Positions 24,234-35,900 of a DNA stretch of 64,000 bases are shown here, piece after piece; within the stretch, counting starts at the first letter, position 1, and each line of letters begins with the position of its first letter. The notes under the pieces were generated by a model. The model saw only the letters and a list, made by a program, of their open reading frames with translations. It was not told where the DNA came from and did not search any database. The stretch is from Helianthus annuus. Its lineage: Eukaryota > Streptophyta > Magnoliopsida > Asterales > Asteraceae. The position numbers were made by a program, and so were the translations under genes. The stretch lies in NCBI RefSeq assembly GCF_002127325.2, contig NC_035438.2, positions 87,113,284 through 87,177,283 on the forward strand, in the 5' to 3' direction.

Positions 24234-25724
24234 GAGTAAATTACAAGTTTTGTCATTTATGTTTGTCCAAAATTTCAGGCGCTGTCCTTTACCTTCAAAA
24301 TTGATGAGTTTTGTCCTTAATGTTTCAAAATCTTGCACGTTATGTCCTTTAGGGCAAACCCAGTTAATTTTTTTTGTTAAATCTGATCATGTGCAAGGCA
24401 CATGAGGTCATTCTTGTCATTTCACCTTTAAAAGGACTAATGTATAAATAATTAACATTCAAGGACTATTTTATAAAAAAAATATAAACAACTGAAATTA
24501 CTCTCCCTCTCTCTCTAAACTCACTCTCACCTCTTTTACCCTCTTTTTTGTGAGTTGACTGCAACCACAATACACAACACCTAATCATCACTCCATTGGC
24601 TACAAACCATCGCCTCCACCCTGCACCGCCTACAGACACCACCTACAACCACCGCCTCCACCCTTCGACGCCTACCGCCTCCACCCTCCACCACTTCCAC
24701 CTTCCACCCTTCATCGCCTACAACTACCGCCTCTAACCACCGCATCTTCATCACCGGACACATGAGGCACGTGCCAATTCACGAACATGTTTTCGGAGCT
24801 GCACAGGAAAAATGTATCTGGGTGGTCGGAGAGGATGTAGCTGGCCGTAATTGGTTGCCAGAATTCTTGTAGTTTTCCGTCAACGGAGTGGATTACCTTT
24901 GCTGTTGATGATTGGTTCTTATTGTTGATTTGTAATGTTGCTCTGTTTTTTGGATAATGAATTGATATGTGCCCATGTGGTGCAAGAAAGTCACTGGGCA
25001 ACAGATAAGATAAAACACTTATGAATCTTTCATTGCTAATAACTATTATTTGGAATTTGATGATTTTAGAATATGGGAATTTGGAATTTGTACGTAAATG
25101 GGGCATTGAATTAGGGTTCTTAATGATTTATTAAAAGGGGGGGGGGTGTTTGTTCAAATGATTTGGGGATTTTTTGTTTGTTCAGATGATTTAGGGATTT
25201 TTTGGTTGTTCAGAGATTTGGGGATTTTTTTTGTTGAATCATGTTATACTTCTCATCAGATGTAAGAAGGCAGGTGGTATTTTAGAGAGAGAAGGATATA
25301 GAGAGAGAGGTGAGGGAGAATGACTGGTGGTGGGGGCGATGTAGAGTGGCGGTAGAGGACCTGGAGGTGGCGGTGGTGGAAGGTGGTGGTGGTGGTGGAA
25401 GGAGGTGGTGGAAGTGGTAGAGAGAGGGAGAGAGAGTTAGATGTTGTAGAGAGAGAAGGTTTTGTTTAGAGAGAGTTGAGTTAATATATATTATTTTTAT
25501 TTTTTCATTTAAGATATTTTTTTACATAATAGGGTGAAATGTCAAAAATGACATCATGTGCCTTGCACATGATCAGATTTAACAAAAAAAATTAACTGGG
25601 TTTGCCATAAAGGACATAACGTGCAAGATTTTGAAACATTAAGGACAAAACTCATCAATTTTGAAGGTAAAGGACAACGCCTGAAATTTGAGACAAACTA
25701 AAGGACAAAACTTGTAATTTACTC
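24234..25724. mobile_element. MULE with about 190-bp terminal inverted repeats (1.49 kb)
   Basis: The ends are GAGTAAATTACAAGTTTTGTC and its complement. The TIRs (24234-24425 and 25535-25724) match closely, for example GTGCAAGGCACATGA against TCATGTGCCTTGCAC. A 9-bp duplication AATTATAAA/AATTATAAT (24225-24233 and 25725-25733, one mismatch) fits Mutator. The middle is low complexity: CCACCGCCTCCACC on one side, GGTGGTGGAAGG and GAGAGAG on the other. There is no transposase and no recognisable captured gene. Confidence 0.8.
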
Positions 25725-25854
25725 AATTATAATTTTAGTATATTCATCTGTTTATTATGCAAAAAAAATATTGGTAGTGTAGTAACAAAAACCATCTCAA
25801 AATAATTTAAAGGTCTCAAGTTCGAATTTTTGCTCAACCACTAAGGGGGCGGTT

Positions 25855-28155
25855 GGTTCGCGAAATGTGTAGGAATTGGAATGAGAATCCCATAGGGAAT
25901 TGGAATTTGAATTGGAATTTGATGGATTCCTTTGAAATCCATAAATGTGTTTGGTTGATAAATGTATTAATCGAATTAGAATTTAAAAATACTTAAAAAG
26001 ACAAAATTACCCCTATTTATAAACAATTGGCAAAAGTTTTAAAAACAACTATCTTAGATAAAAATTTAAAAAAATTCTAAAAAATCCAAAAAATTATAAA
26101 AAAATTATAAAAATTCTAAAAATCTTAAAAAAATCAAAAGTATCAAAAAATTAAAAAATAAAAAAAAATCTAAAAAAAATAAAAAGTTCAAAAAATTCTA
26201 AGATCAAAAAAATTTCTAAAAAATAAAAAAAAATTCTAAAAAATAATAAAAAATCCAAAAAATCCTAAAAATTAAAAAAAAAAATTCTAAATAATAATAA
26301 AAAATCCAAAAAATTCTAAAAAATCAAAAAAATTCTAAAAAATCAAAAAAAATTCTAAAAAATAAAAACAAATTCTAAAAAATAATAATAAAATCCTAAA
26401 AATTCAAAAAAAAATCTAGAAAATAATAAAAAAAATCCAAAAAATTCTAAAAAATCAAAAAAATTCTAAAAAATAATAAAAAGTTCAAAAAATTCTAAAA
26501 AATCAAAAAAATTTCTAAAAAATCAAAAAAAATAATAAAAAATCCTAAAAATCCTAAAAATTCTAAAAAAATCTGAAAAAATAATAAAAAATCCAAAAAA
26601 TTCTAAAAAATCAAAAAAATTCTAAAAAATTATAAAAATCAAAAAAATAATAAAAAATCCTAAAAAATCTAAAAAAGAATAAAAATCCAAAAAATTCTAA
26701 AAAATCAAAAAAATCAAAAAAATTCAAAAAATTATATTTTTGAATTTTTTTGAATTTTTTTATTTTTTAAATTTTTTTGGATTTTTTATTACTTTTTTTG
26801 GATTTTTTAGATTTTTTTATTTTTAATTTTTTTTTTGGTTTTTTAGAATTTTTTTGGGTTTTTTTATTTTTTTATTAATTTTTTTATTTTTTAGATTTTT
26901 TTGGTTTTTTAGAATTTTTATGATTTTTTTTATTTATGGATTTTTAAATTTTTTTTGTTTTTTTATAATTTTTTTGATTTTTTATAATTTTTTGGTTTTT
27001 TTTATTTTGTGGATTTTTATTATTTTTTGGATTTTTTAGAATATTTTAGGTTTTTTATTATTTTTTAGAATTTTTTTATTTTTTAGAATTTTTTGGATTT
27101 TTTATTATTTTTTTGGATTTTTTTAGATTGGTATTGAATAAACCAACCTTTAACCAGTTGGTAAATAATAATCCAGCCTATAGAATTGGTATATAATAAT
27201 CCTACCTATCAACATGTTGGTATTCAATGAACTTTCGTTAATTTTTTTTTAACTGAAGTTAGTTTTTAAGTTTTATTTATTACACAAACAGTCCCTGTAG
27301 TTGTAATTTACTAGTTTTAACTATTTTATAAACCTCAAATCGAGGAAAAGGAGGATTTTCGAGTGGTTTTTTTGTTTCATAAAATAGTTAAAACTAGTAA
27401 ATTACAACTACAGGGACTGTTTGTGTAATAAATAAAACTTAAAAACTAACTTCAGTTAAAAAAAATTAACGGAAGTTCATTGAGTACCAACATATTGATA
27501 GGTAGGATTATTATATACCAATTCTGTAGGTTGGATTATTATTTACCAACTGGTTAAAGGTTGGTTTATTAAATACCAATTTTCCATTTTTTTTTGATTT
27601 TTTGGATTTTCTGTTATTTTTTAGATTTTTTACATTTTTTTATTTTTAAATTTTTTTTAGGTTTTTTAAATTTTTTTGGGATTTTTTAGATTTTTTTTAT
27701 TTTTTAGATTTTTTTTGGATTTTTGTTTTATTTTATTTTTTTGATTTTTAGAATTTTTTTATTTTTCAGAATTTTTTGGATATTTTAGATTTTTTTAGGT
27801 TTTTTATTATTTTTTTTGATTTTTTAGAGTTTTTTTTTATTTTTTAGAATTTTTATTATTTTTTGATTTTTTTGGATTTTTTTTAGAATTTCTTTGATTT
27901 TTTTATTATTTTTTGGTTTTTAGACAAAAATGAAAGAGGCGAGGGGTTATTTCCGTAACTTTGGAAACATTCCCGTGGTTTTTTAAACTTTCCTTTGAAA
28001 TTTAGAAGGAATCTGAATTCTATTAAATAAGGGATTTTGTTGGAATTGAAATCCAATTCCCTTCAAGTAATTTGTCCAATCAAACACACAAAGGAATGGA
28101 ATTTAAATTCCAATTCCCTTGAAATCCTATGAATTCCTGTCAACCAAACAGGCCC
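25855..28155. mobile_element. AT-rich foldback element, PIF/Harbinger-like (2.3 kb)
   Basis: Bounded by TAA duplications (25852-25854 and 28156-28158). The TIRs are GGGGGCGGTTGGTT on the left and, reversed, GGGCCTGTTTGGTT on the right. Inside the ends are matched AATTGGAATT-rich arms. Then comes an A-rich tract of about 700 bp (26040-26735; runs such as TTCTAAAAAATC) facing a T-rich tract of similar length (26740-27925, minus an insertion). The symmetry centre is near 26737. The whole would fold into one very long imperfect hairpin. There is no coding capacity; apparent ORFs are F/I-rich translations of the T tract. Confidence 0.75.
27127..27580. mobile_element. Small perfect foldback inside the T-rich arm (454 bp)
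   Basis: Two arms of about 208 bp (27127-27334 and 27373-27580) are near-perfect inverted copies, from ATTGGTATTGAATAAACC to GGTTTATTAAATACCAAT, round a loop of about 38 nt (CGAGG...GGAGG). It interrupts only the T arm of the larger foldback. No clear target duplication is visible, because the surroundings are oligo(T). Confidence 0.7.
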
Positions 28156-28310
28156 TAAGTTTTTATTTTTGTAATTCATTTACCCTTAACCATAATTTTA
28201 GTCCCAAATTTTTTCGTCGCCCAAGGCCTAAATTTTTTCAAGAGTTTTCGGGGATGCCTCTGCCCGTAACACACTCAGTGTGCGGCATGCATCACTGGGT
28301 TGTACCCTAA

Positions 28311-28617
28311 GGTAGCGTTCGTTTCATAGAATGGAATGGGATGAAATTGGGAAGCTTTTCTTTGTAAAATTGATCTTGGTTTGGGGAGGGAGGAATTTGA
28401 AATCCAATGAATTTCTTTAATCAATGAAATTTGTGACTATTTCAACATTCCATTCCATTCCTTCATTAGAGTGAAGGATTTCTAAGGAATGTTGAAATAG
28501 TCACAAATTTCATTAGAGTGAAAGATTTCAAATTTCTCCCTTCCCCAACCAAGATCAATTTTACAAAGAAAAACTTCCTAATTCCATTCCATTCCATTTC
28601 ATGAAACGAACGCTACC
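28311..28617. mobile_element. Tourist-like foldback MITE (307 bp)
   Basis: The TIRs are GGTAGCGTTCGTTTCAT and the complement of ATGAAACGAACGCTACC, flanked by TAA on both sides (28308-28310 and 28618-28620). The two halves are inverted over most of their length (AATGGAATG..., TTTGTGACTATTTCAACATT). A TAA duplication fits PIF/Harbinger (Tourist). Non-coding. Confidence 0.85.
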
Positions 28618-29376
28618 TAAGCATGTTCAGTTGCACATTCCATGAAAATACAACATCATACTTTCAAATAACATCACTTATGTCCAAATCATCTAGCATA
28701 CATATTCAAGCATCTATGTCGACGAATATAGTTAACAGAGATCTTCATCATCCTTATCACTTAAAACAATTAACAGGAATAATCATCATTTTCATCACTT
28801 AAAACTGTTAACAGGGATCATCATCATTCTAAGAACCACAATTCTCCTTTTTACGAACTCAGAATTATACATTCAACAGTCATCAAGCATCAAGTGTGGA
28901 AACAGATTTAAACGAGGTGTATTATTATCAATAAAGGATTTAAACCAATAAATCTCAGATCTTTTAACGTGAAATAATTTCTGTTAACGTACTAGCAGCT
29001 CTGAATAATCATTTAACAACTGATTACCGTCCAATCTGATTTTGACAATATTCAAACACACTATTATCTATACTCGGAGATCATTTGACGCAGAAAGAGA
29101 AACATGTAATCTAACCTAAGGTTTGTCTAGTTAAAACAAGGTGTGCGACGATGAAGCAGCTGGTCCTTAAGATGATGATGATGTCGTGATTCTCCGAGAA
29201 ATGAGGGGAAAGATTTAGTGTTTTACAGGGTTTTCTTTTAGGGAGAGAAGAGTTAGAGAGAGATAGTGAGAGAATGATGGAATGTTTTTAGAAATTTGAT
29301 GCTCAAATGATTTCTGCCAACAAACACCTGAATGTCGGCTGATTATGGCATTTATAAACTCAACAGGGAGTGTCAA

Positions 29377-29434
29377 ACACTTAAATGTGCTTGCCGTTCA
29401 AAAAAAAAAAAAAAAAAAAACACTTAAATGTGCT
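29377..29434. repeat. Tiny poly(A) retroposition scar
   Basis: A direct repeat ACACTTAAATGTGCT brackets only TGCCGTTC followed by 21 A (29400-29420). Left copy 29377-29391, right copy 29420-29434. Target duplication plus poly(A) is the signature of LINE-type target-primed insertion, here with an 8-nt body. Polymerase slippage is an alternative. Confidence 0.55.
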
Positions 29435-29601
29435 CTCCCTTCAAGTGTGCGACCAACTAGGGCAAAAAGGTGAGGATTGGGCCTGAATTCTTGGGCCAGG
29501 GAAGTGGTTTGTGCGGTACTAAAAGGGAGGGTGTGGCCCAGACCCGTGTACACGAGGTCGGTGAGCGTGCGGCTATTTTTGAGTGTACGACTACTGAATT
29601 C

Positions 29602-30341
29602 ATTATTCTAAGTGCAAAACTAAGCACTTTCTTCACTTTTTCCATCTTTTCTTCAATTTCAAGGCTTGAAACACCTATAGGAGTGTATCCACAAGTTTAC
29701 CATGGTTAACTAAGGTAGAACACCACCATTTTGAGGTCCAAACTTTCTGATTTGGAAGACTATCTTGTTAACTTTCATAAAACATATGATTTCTTGTGCA
29801 ATCTTATACCTACCTTGCTTCTAATCAAGTCTATGGTTAGTAAGCTTGTGTATGGTTGATTGTTATGAGTTTAGAGGTGCAAACACCCTCTAAACTTTCT
29901 ATTTTGATAGGGTTTAAGAGAACCCACAAGTATTGAAATCATCCAAGTCTATCATAGTTCAAATGGTAAGACTTGTGTGTGATAAAAGTGTGAACCTTGG
30001 AAGCCATGGCTATCCTAACTTGTTCCACACCTCATTTGATGTTTTATCTTGCTATTCCGAGTTGCTTACGAGTCCTAAAATAACACAACCCCGTGGAGCC
30101 TCCAACACCAGGTTCATTCCTTCCTTGTTGAGACGACACACCCGGGTTGATCTTACTTGGCTACTTGATGAAATGTTAGATAGTTGTATATTTCCTTTTC
30201 ATTCATGACCATCTGAATCATCCTTGTAATGACTTGTGCATTGGTGATTTCATACAATGAGGTTAATCTTACCTCCATGCTTGACTTATATGACATCTAT
30301 GATACTCTTGATGGACTTAGTTTTAGGATTGCTATATAAAC

Positions 30342-30373
<32 letters not shown>

Positions 30374-30823
30374 TAGCCGAACTCATGATACTAATCGGTT
30401 TATGATTATGTGTCATGAACCTAGGTTACTTTATCTAATGTTCTAAGTTTCTCGTTTTCGATTCTAATGGGCAAACTAGAACCCATGAAATCACATACAA
30501 ACTTAGTTTCAAAACGAGTACTTAGACAAGATATATTTTATGAATACATACTTTTCGTAATTTAAATTCCAATCCGAATCCTTCGTCAAAATTCCGAATA
30601 CTCACACACCTTCGTTTACCCCATGTAGGGTGACCTCAGTGTTCAAACCTCCAACTCTTCAAATCGCGGGATTAACAAAGGAGAGCTTTGCAAAACCGTG
30701 AGTATACTTGAACGCCCTCTTTACGTTTTACACTTTTGGGTGCAATATGTTTATATTATCAAATTACACATTCACACATATACTTTATGCAAACACAAAC
30801 AATCCAATCATGCATGCTTAAAT
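29602..30823 (+). repeat. Element D LTR, second copy (partial)
   Basis: Aligns with 20852-22141 of the first D LTR (ATTATTCTAAGTG to CATGCATGCTTAAAT) at clearly lower identity than the LTR pairs of Elements 1 and 2. It includes the donor-like CC/GTGAGTATAC near 30700. The 5' portion is missing at the junction with LTR E. The 3' portion is displaced by Element 3 and should resume beyond the window after its 3' end. A TA/CA microsatellite occurs at 30341-30373. Probably the 3' LTR of the same ancient D element. Confidence 0.65.
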
Positions 30824-32922
30824 TGTGACAACCCTCACAAAACCAGGTATCTGTACAATTAATTAATATTTAATTAATGCTTAATTACTGTGCTTAATTA
30901 CAATTACGAATGAACTGCCTTCTGTTTTTTGATACATACATACTCATGCATCATACTTTATTACTGTCACTTCATTTATTACACACAAAACATTAGTGAC
31001 AACTTTGATGCACAAAAGCACACTTAGCACAGTGAGCGGATAACCCAGTAAGCATGCTGACATTGCCAGCACTGGACAGACATTGTCTCTGAGGCCAGTA
31101 TGAGCCGGGAATAGGTTACTACAATAGTAGGGAGTGTAGGGAGGTGGGGATTATAAAACTGCGTTACTAGGTGATAGTTACAGTGACCGGAGGTGCCTAA
31201 AACGTACTTTAATTACAAAATTCTACACTTTATACAAAATCAGCATTTAACATAACTAGTAGAGTGCAAAAACTTGGTAAAATAATTCTAGACACATTCC
31301 AAAGTGTTGGTAATTTATTGTGTCACTAAAAACAATATAATTGACACTTTAAATACTTACTTAACACTTTAACGGGTCAATATCCAACTGGACAACCGGA
31401 CTTTACCCGGAACATAAAAATATTGCCAAAGACATAGTTTTCACTATTCTGAGCTAGTTAGGGTCCCCTAACACCCTAACACCCTTTATATTATTACACA
31501 CACACTAATACACTTACTTATCACTTTGAGATCTAACTAATTAGTAACTATCCATTTGAAAACCAACCCCTTACCCCCACCTCATCTCGACGGTCACAAG
31601 GGTGACCCACCCTTGCCAATTCTTTGATTATTTTAATCACCTATGTTTGATATCTAGTAAACACATTACATGTTGGATAATAGTGATTAGTGGTTTATAA
31701 GTAAACACCAAAGGTTAAGAACTCTCATTCACAAATCACCAACTCAAACTTGCTCTCTCTCCTTCCCTCTTGCTTGTCTTCGGCCAAACACCATCACCAC
31801 TACACACCCATCATCAAGCTTTGATTCAGCCATTTCACATACATCCATAGAAGCAAGGAGTCATACAAACAAGCCCGGTGCTTTCGAAAGTGCAAGAACC
31901 GCTCTAGATTCCTTTTATCCACCACATATACATCTTGTTTCTTCCCTAGCCTTGAGCTAGTAGTAAGCGTCTCTAATCATCATCTTGATCTTGTTTATTG
32001 TGGTTAATAGTAGATTTAATGGTTAAAAATTAAGAACACTCAAGAATAACATAAAGTCTTGAACATAAGTGATTAATGATGGATAAAGAAAAGATATGTG
32101 TGTAAATCTTGTGAATCTTGTATAGTTGTGATTACTTGATGTTGTTTGTTATTAAAAGTAGGATGGATCGTCATCTAGACATACTAGATCATGTTCAAGA
32201 ACATGAACTAGTAAGTTATAAATGTTAAAGTTATGAAAGATGATGAAACCTTCCATCCATGAAACATGAACTTGAGTAAATAAAATTTTTCTTATAAAAT
32301 AAGACTCTAAACATGTAGATCTAAAGATCTACAAGTGGTTTTTCGGAAGAACCAAGCGGGAAATACTAGTTTTGTTAAAACCCGGGTATTTTATAAACAA
32401 GGAGCATTTTTAGTAACAAAACAAGTGTGTAAACACTTGTGTAACAATGAAATTTCATAAAGAAATATTTTTGTAAATCTTGACTAGAAGTTGTGAAACT
32501 TCAAGTTCTTTAAAAATAAAGTTTTTAAGAAACTAAACATGTTTTTAAAGTTCACAAGACCTACTAAAAATGATGGTAACTTACTACATGTTTTTACAAA
32601 AACTTCAAGTTCACGAGTTTATGGGTTGTTCATATTTTTGTCAAGTTGATGGATAAATATTGTATATTGTTGATTGATGATTGTTAAATTGCGTGATTGA
32701 ATTTTTTGAAAAGAAAATGATACGCTAGTAAGCGTGGACACCTCCAGTTACAGAGGAAACTCTGGTGAAATTTTTCTAGAAATATAACACCTAGAAATAT
32801 TTTTGTAACAAATGTTTATAAATGTATTTTTAACTTTTTTTTCAAAAATAAACTTCGCCATGATTTTTATCACAAAATAACCAAGTACCGGAGGTGGATT
32901 TTCGTAAATAAAACTTGTTAAA
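30824..32922 (+). repeat. Element 3 5' LTR, segment 1
   Basis: Aligns with the first about 2.1 kb of the Element 1 LTR, including TATAAGTA near 31692 and a donor-like GTAAGCG at 31963. It ends at TTAAA (32918-32922), the target site of Element 2. Contains a conserved GTTACAGAGGAAACTCTGG dyad at 32746-32764 (compare 5334 in Element 1). Confidence 0.85.
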
Positions 32923-35900
32923 TGTAACATTTGTGCTTGAAATCATTGTGAACAGTTCAGTTATCAATAAAACAATGTTATTTGATCCCAACGTTTGTTT
33001 GGTTGTGTTTTACATTTTTCATGTTTTGACTTTTGTTCAATTTCAAACTCTACATCGCTTTCTAGAGAATTATACGCAAACTGGTGCGTAAACGTACTTA
33101 GTTAATGCGACAAATACTCCGGAACATCAACATATACTTAACATACCTTAAATAACCCTTACATAACTTAGAAATAAGTTTTGAAGGCTTTTGTATGGCA
33201 AAAACAAGTTAATTCGCTTACAGGGACTAAACTTGACAAACTGCGAAAGTATGCCAATTTGAACTGTAAAAGACATTCCGGAACATGTCCATAAGTTAAA
33301 CATACCATAAATATCCTTTACATAGCTTAGAAATAGGCTTTGAGGGGTTCAGTATGCTAAAATAAACTTTTGGATCATTCAGGGACTAAAAGTGTCAAAA
33401 AGTGCATAAGTTTGCATTTTCGCGCATAACTTACGTTCTGAATACATCCGGACATCCAAAGATTTATGTAAGCATCCTTATATTATGCCTTAGTTTTTGG
33501 CATGAGAAAAATCCATTCGTCGCGCAATTTGGATCGTTTTTCGCGCTTATGCGCATTCCGTCGTAATTAAGCGAACATCGCGATCGTACGGCCAAACGAA
33601 CCAACATCTGACATATTTTTGAGCATGTTTCATGTCCTCAATGTTTAGGCATCATTTTAGGGCCTTAAAGATGGCTTAACGGGCCTTGAACGTGTCGGAA
33701 ATGGCCTTAAACCACAACAGGGACCTAAACTGTCATTTCTGAAACTTATTTTCTGATCTGGACTCCCAGGCGGGGCGCGTAAGCCCTGTCTAAATCTTCA
33801 CGTGGGCCGCGTCAGCCCTGCAGATGCAGAAACTCGTTTTTCTTGCAAAATTTGGCCTTTCAAGCACCCAAGGGGCAATGCCTCTTCACAATCTCTAAGG
33901 TTAGGGTCACATTTTGATACCACAACATTTTGACAAGTGTACGGATGAGATCAAGGCACGATATTCAAGAAACGATCCTAACGGTCTTGCTTTTCCTATA
34001 AATACCCCCCTTTTGTGTTAAAACCCACAAAATCTGATCTAAAGCTCTAAGTTGAGGCCTTTGCTTCATACCTGAGCTCCTGGATCGAGATTAGCTTTCG
34101 GGGACCCTTCGTAAGTGTTCTTTCGTTCTTTTAATCGCTTTCTAGTCCTAAAGTCAAACTATGTTTGACTTTCTGCGTTGACCAGCCTATGGTCAACATG
34201 AAGTTCGTTTGAACTTCATAACGTGAGCGTGATCACGATGGTTATAGTCCCTAGTGACTACACCTACTAATCACCACGTTATCTAGGCTCAGTGACGAGT
34301 CGTAGTTTCGGCCAAAATGCGCATTCTTATGTATTTTGTAACCAAACTACTCATAGGTATCAAAACCGTTTGTTTTGATGCCAAACCTGTTTTCTAAACT
34401 TAGTTAAGCATGTTCTAACATGCTTAGCTCGTCACTTTTAGTTTAGTGCTTATATAGGGTCGTAAGGTAAGCGATCTAAACAATCGCTTATGCTTTCGAA
34501 CCCGACCCATTTGGTCGATCTTTAGGATCCGACCAAATACATTAGGTGACCATAGTATATAGGGAATAACCTTCCGAGGTTATACCTTATGGTCACGATG
34601 TTAGGCGTTCCAAACGCGTTTTACGTGAACGACGCGTTAAGATAGCATAAGCTACCTAAACGGGTCGTAATGGGTCGTAAGCACTTAGGATAGGTTTAAT
34701 TTTAGAATGTAGGCCTTGTTAAACCATATTACACGAGTCTCTATACTCGTTTGGTTTACGAACCCTCATTCTATCCAATCTTCCGAATTTGGCCCGGTAT
34801 ATTAATATTGTGTGATATTCCGTGATCTCTAGCATTGTGTGATTATTACACAAGGACTTCTAAGCAATCTCAGGTGAGTACATAGACCCCTCTTTTACTG
34901 TTTTCCAAACTGTTTTGGGGTGAAACACATGTGCCTACTTGTTACTTTCATGCTTTCATATCATATGCTTGTTATGTTCAATAGTACATTTATAGTACAT
35001 GATTTCATTGTGTTTTATGCTATGTATGCCCATTGTGTGCGTACTTAGTACATTATTTTACATTACACTTTATGCTATGTATGCCCATTGTGTGCGTACT
35101 TAGTACATTGTTTTACATTACATTCTATGCTATGTATGCCCATTGTGTGCGTACTTAGTACATTGTTTTACATTACACTTTATGCTATGTATGTCCTTTG
35201 TTGCATACTTAGTACATTTGTTATTCATCAGATGCTCACATTTTGGTATGACATTTGGTTTGTTCAAATGATCAATGTACATTCATTAACACCGATCATG
35301 CCGCCCATTAGTAGGTAATGGTACCATAGGACTTGACAACTCCCATTCCTGAAATCTCGGGTTTGTTTGGATTGGAAGGAATGACCGAATTCGATAAACA
35401 ATAACATATATAGACCTTTAATTTGTTTAAAGGTCTATCACCACAGTCACAAAGGCTTGAATGTATGAATTTTCACAATACCGCATAAATGTTTGTATCA
35501 GTATAGCATGCATTTGTTCCACAAAACATAACTTTGACTTAAAACTATGTTTAATTCAATACCCTGTTTTTTTTTGTGCATTTTTACCTATGGCCCAATT
35601 GATATATTTTCACATGCCATACATGATATTTTGGGCACACATTACAATGATTTACATTAAACATAAACAAGTTGACATTGATATACACATTTGGTGGTTT
35701 ACATTAGACATGGACATTTTGATATGGTTTACACAATAACACTTGACAATTGATTTATATATGAACAATTTATATTGGTGGTTGGTTTGGGTAAATGGTT
35801 TGAGTAACGTGGCGTATGTAATATGATACAAACATGGTGGATACGCCGCTGGTACTTCCTATATATAAGTGTTTGTATAATATTACCTATCGTAGCGTTA

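Larger units (their letters stand above)
24129..28262. mobile_element. hAT-type element (net about 330 bp) carrying two nested transposons
   Basis: Flanked by a perfect 8-bp duplication CCCGTAAC (24121-24128 and 28263-28270). The ends are CAGGGCCGACTCTGGG on the left and, reversed, CAGAGGCATCCCCG on the right: short, imperfect TIRs of hAT style. Its own sequence is 24129-24233, 25734-25854 and 28159-28262. The remainder is a MULE and a foldback element. CGCCCGAGGCCCAAAAT near the left end and CGCCCAAGGCCTAAATT near the right end are similar in direct orientation. There is no transposase, so this is a MITE. Confidence 0.8.
22806..29601 (-). repeat. LTR E, minus strand, truncated and riddled with insertions
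   Basis: In reverse it ends ATTTGAGGGTGTGATA (complement of 22806-22821), the terminal style of the other LTRs here. Removing the nested elements leaves about 2.3 kb: 22806-24128, 28271-28310 and 28618-29601. On the minus strand TATAAA (complement of 29351-29356) marks the promoter. A donor AAG/GTGAGTTC (start 23594) and acceptor GCTTTGCAG/GT (end 23103) flank a 492-bp potential intron. Only about 250 bp remain upstream of the TATA box and no TGT end or target duplication is found on the right, so U3 seems cut off where D sequence resumes at 29602. Confidence 0.6.

Noticed and set aside
26854..27039. F/I-rich ORF
   Set aside because: Translation of the oligo(T) arm of the foldback element; pure low complexity.
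33535..33625. Short GCGCG/ATCG-rich segment as a separate element
   Set aside because: Present in both Element 2 LTRs at the same position, so it is part of the U3 region.
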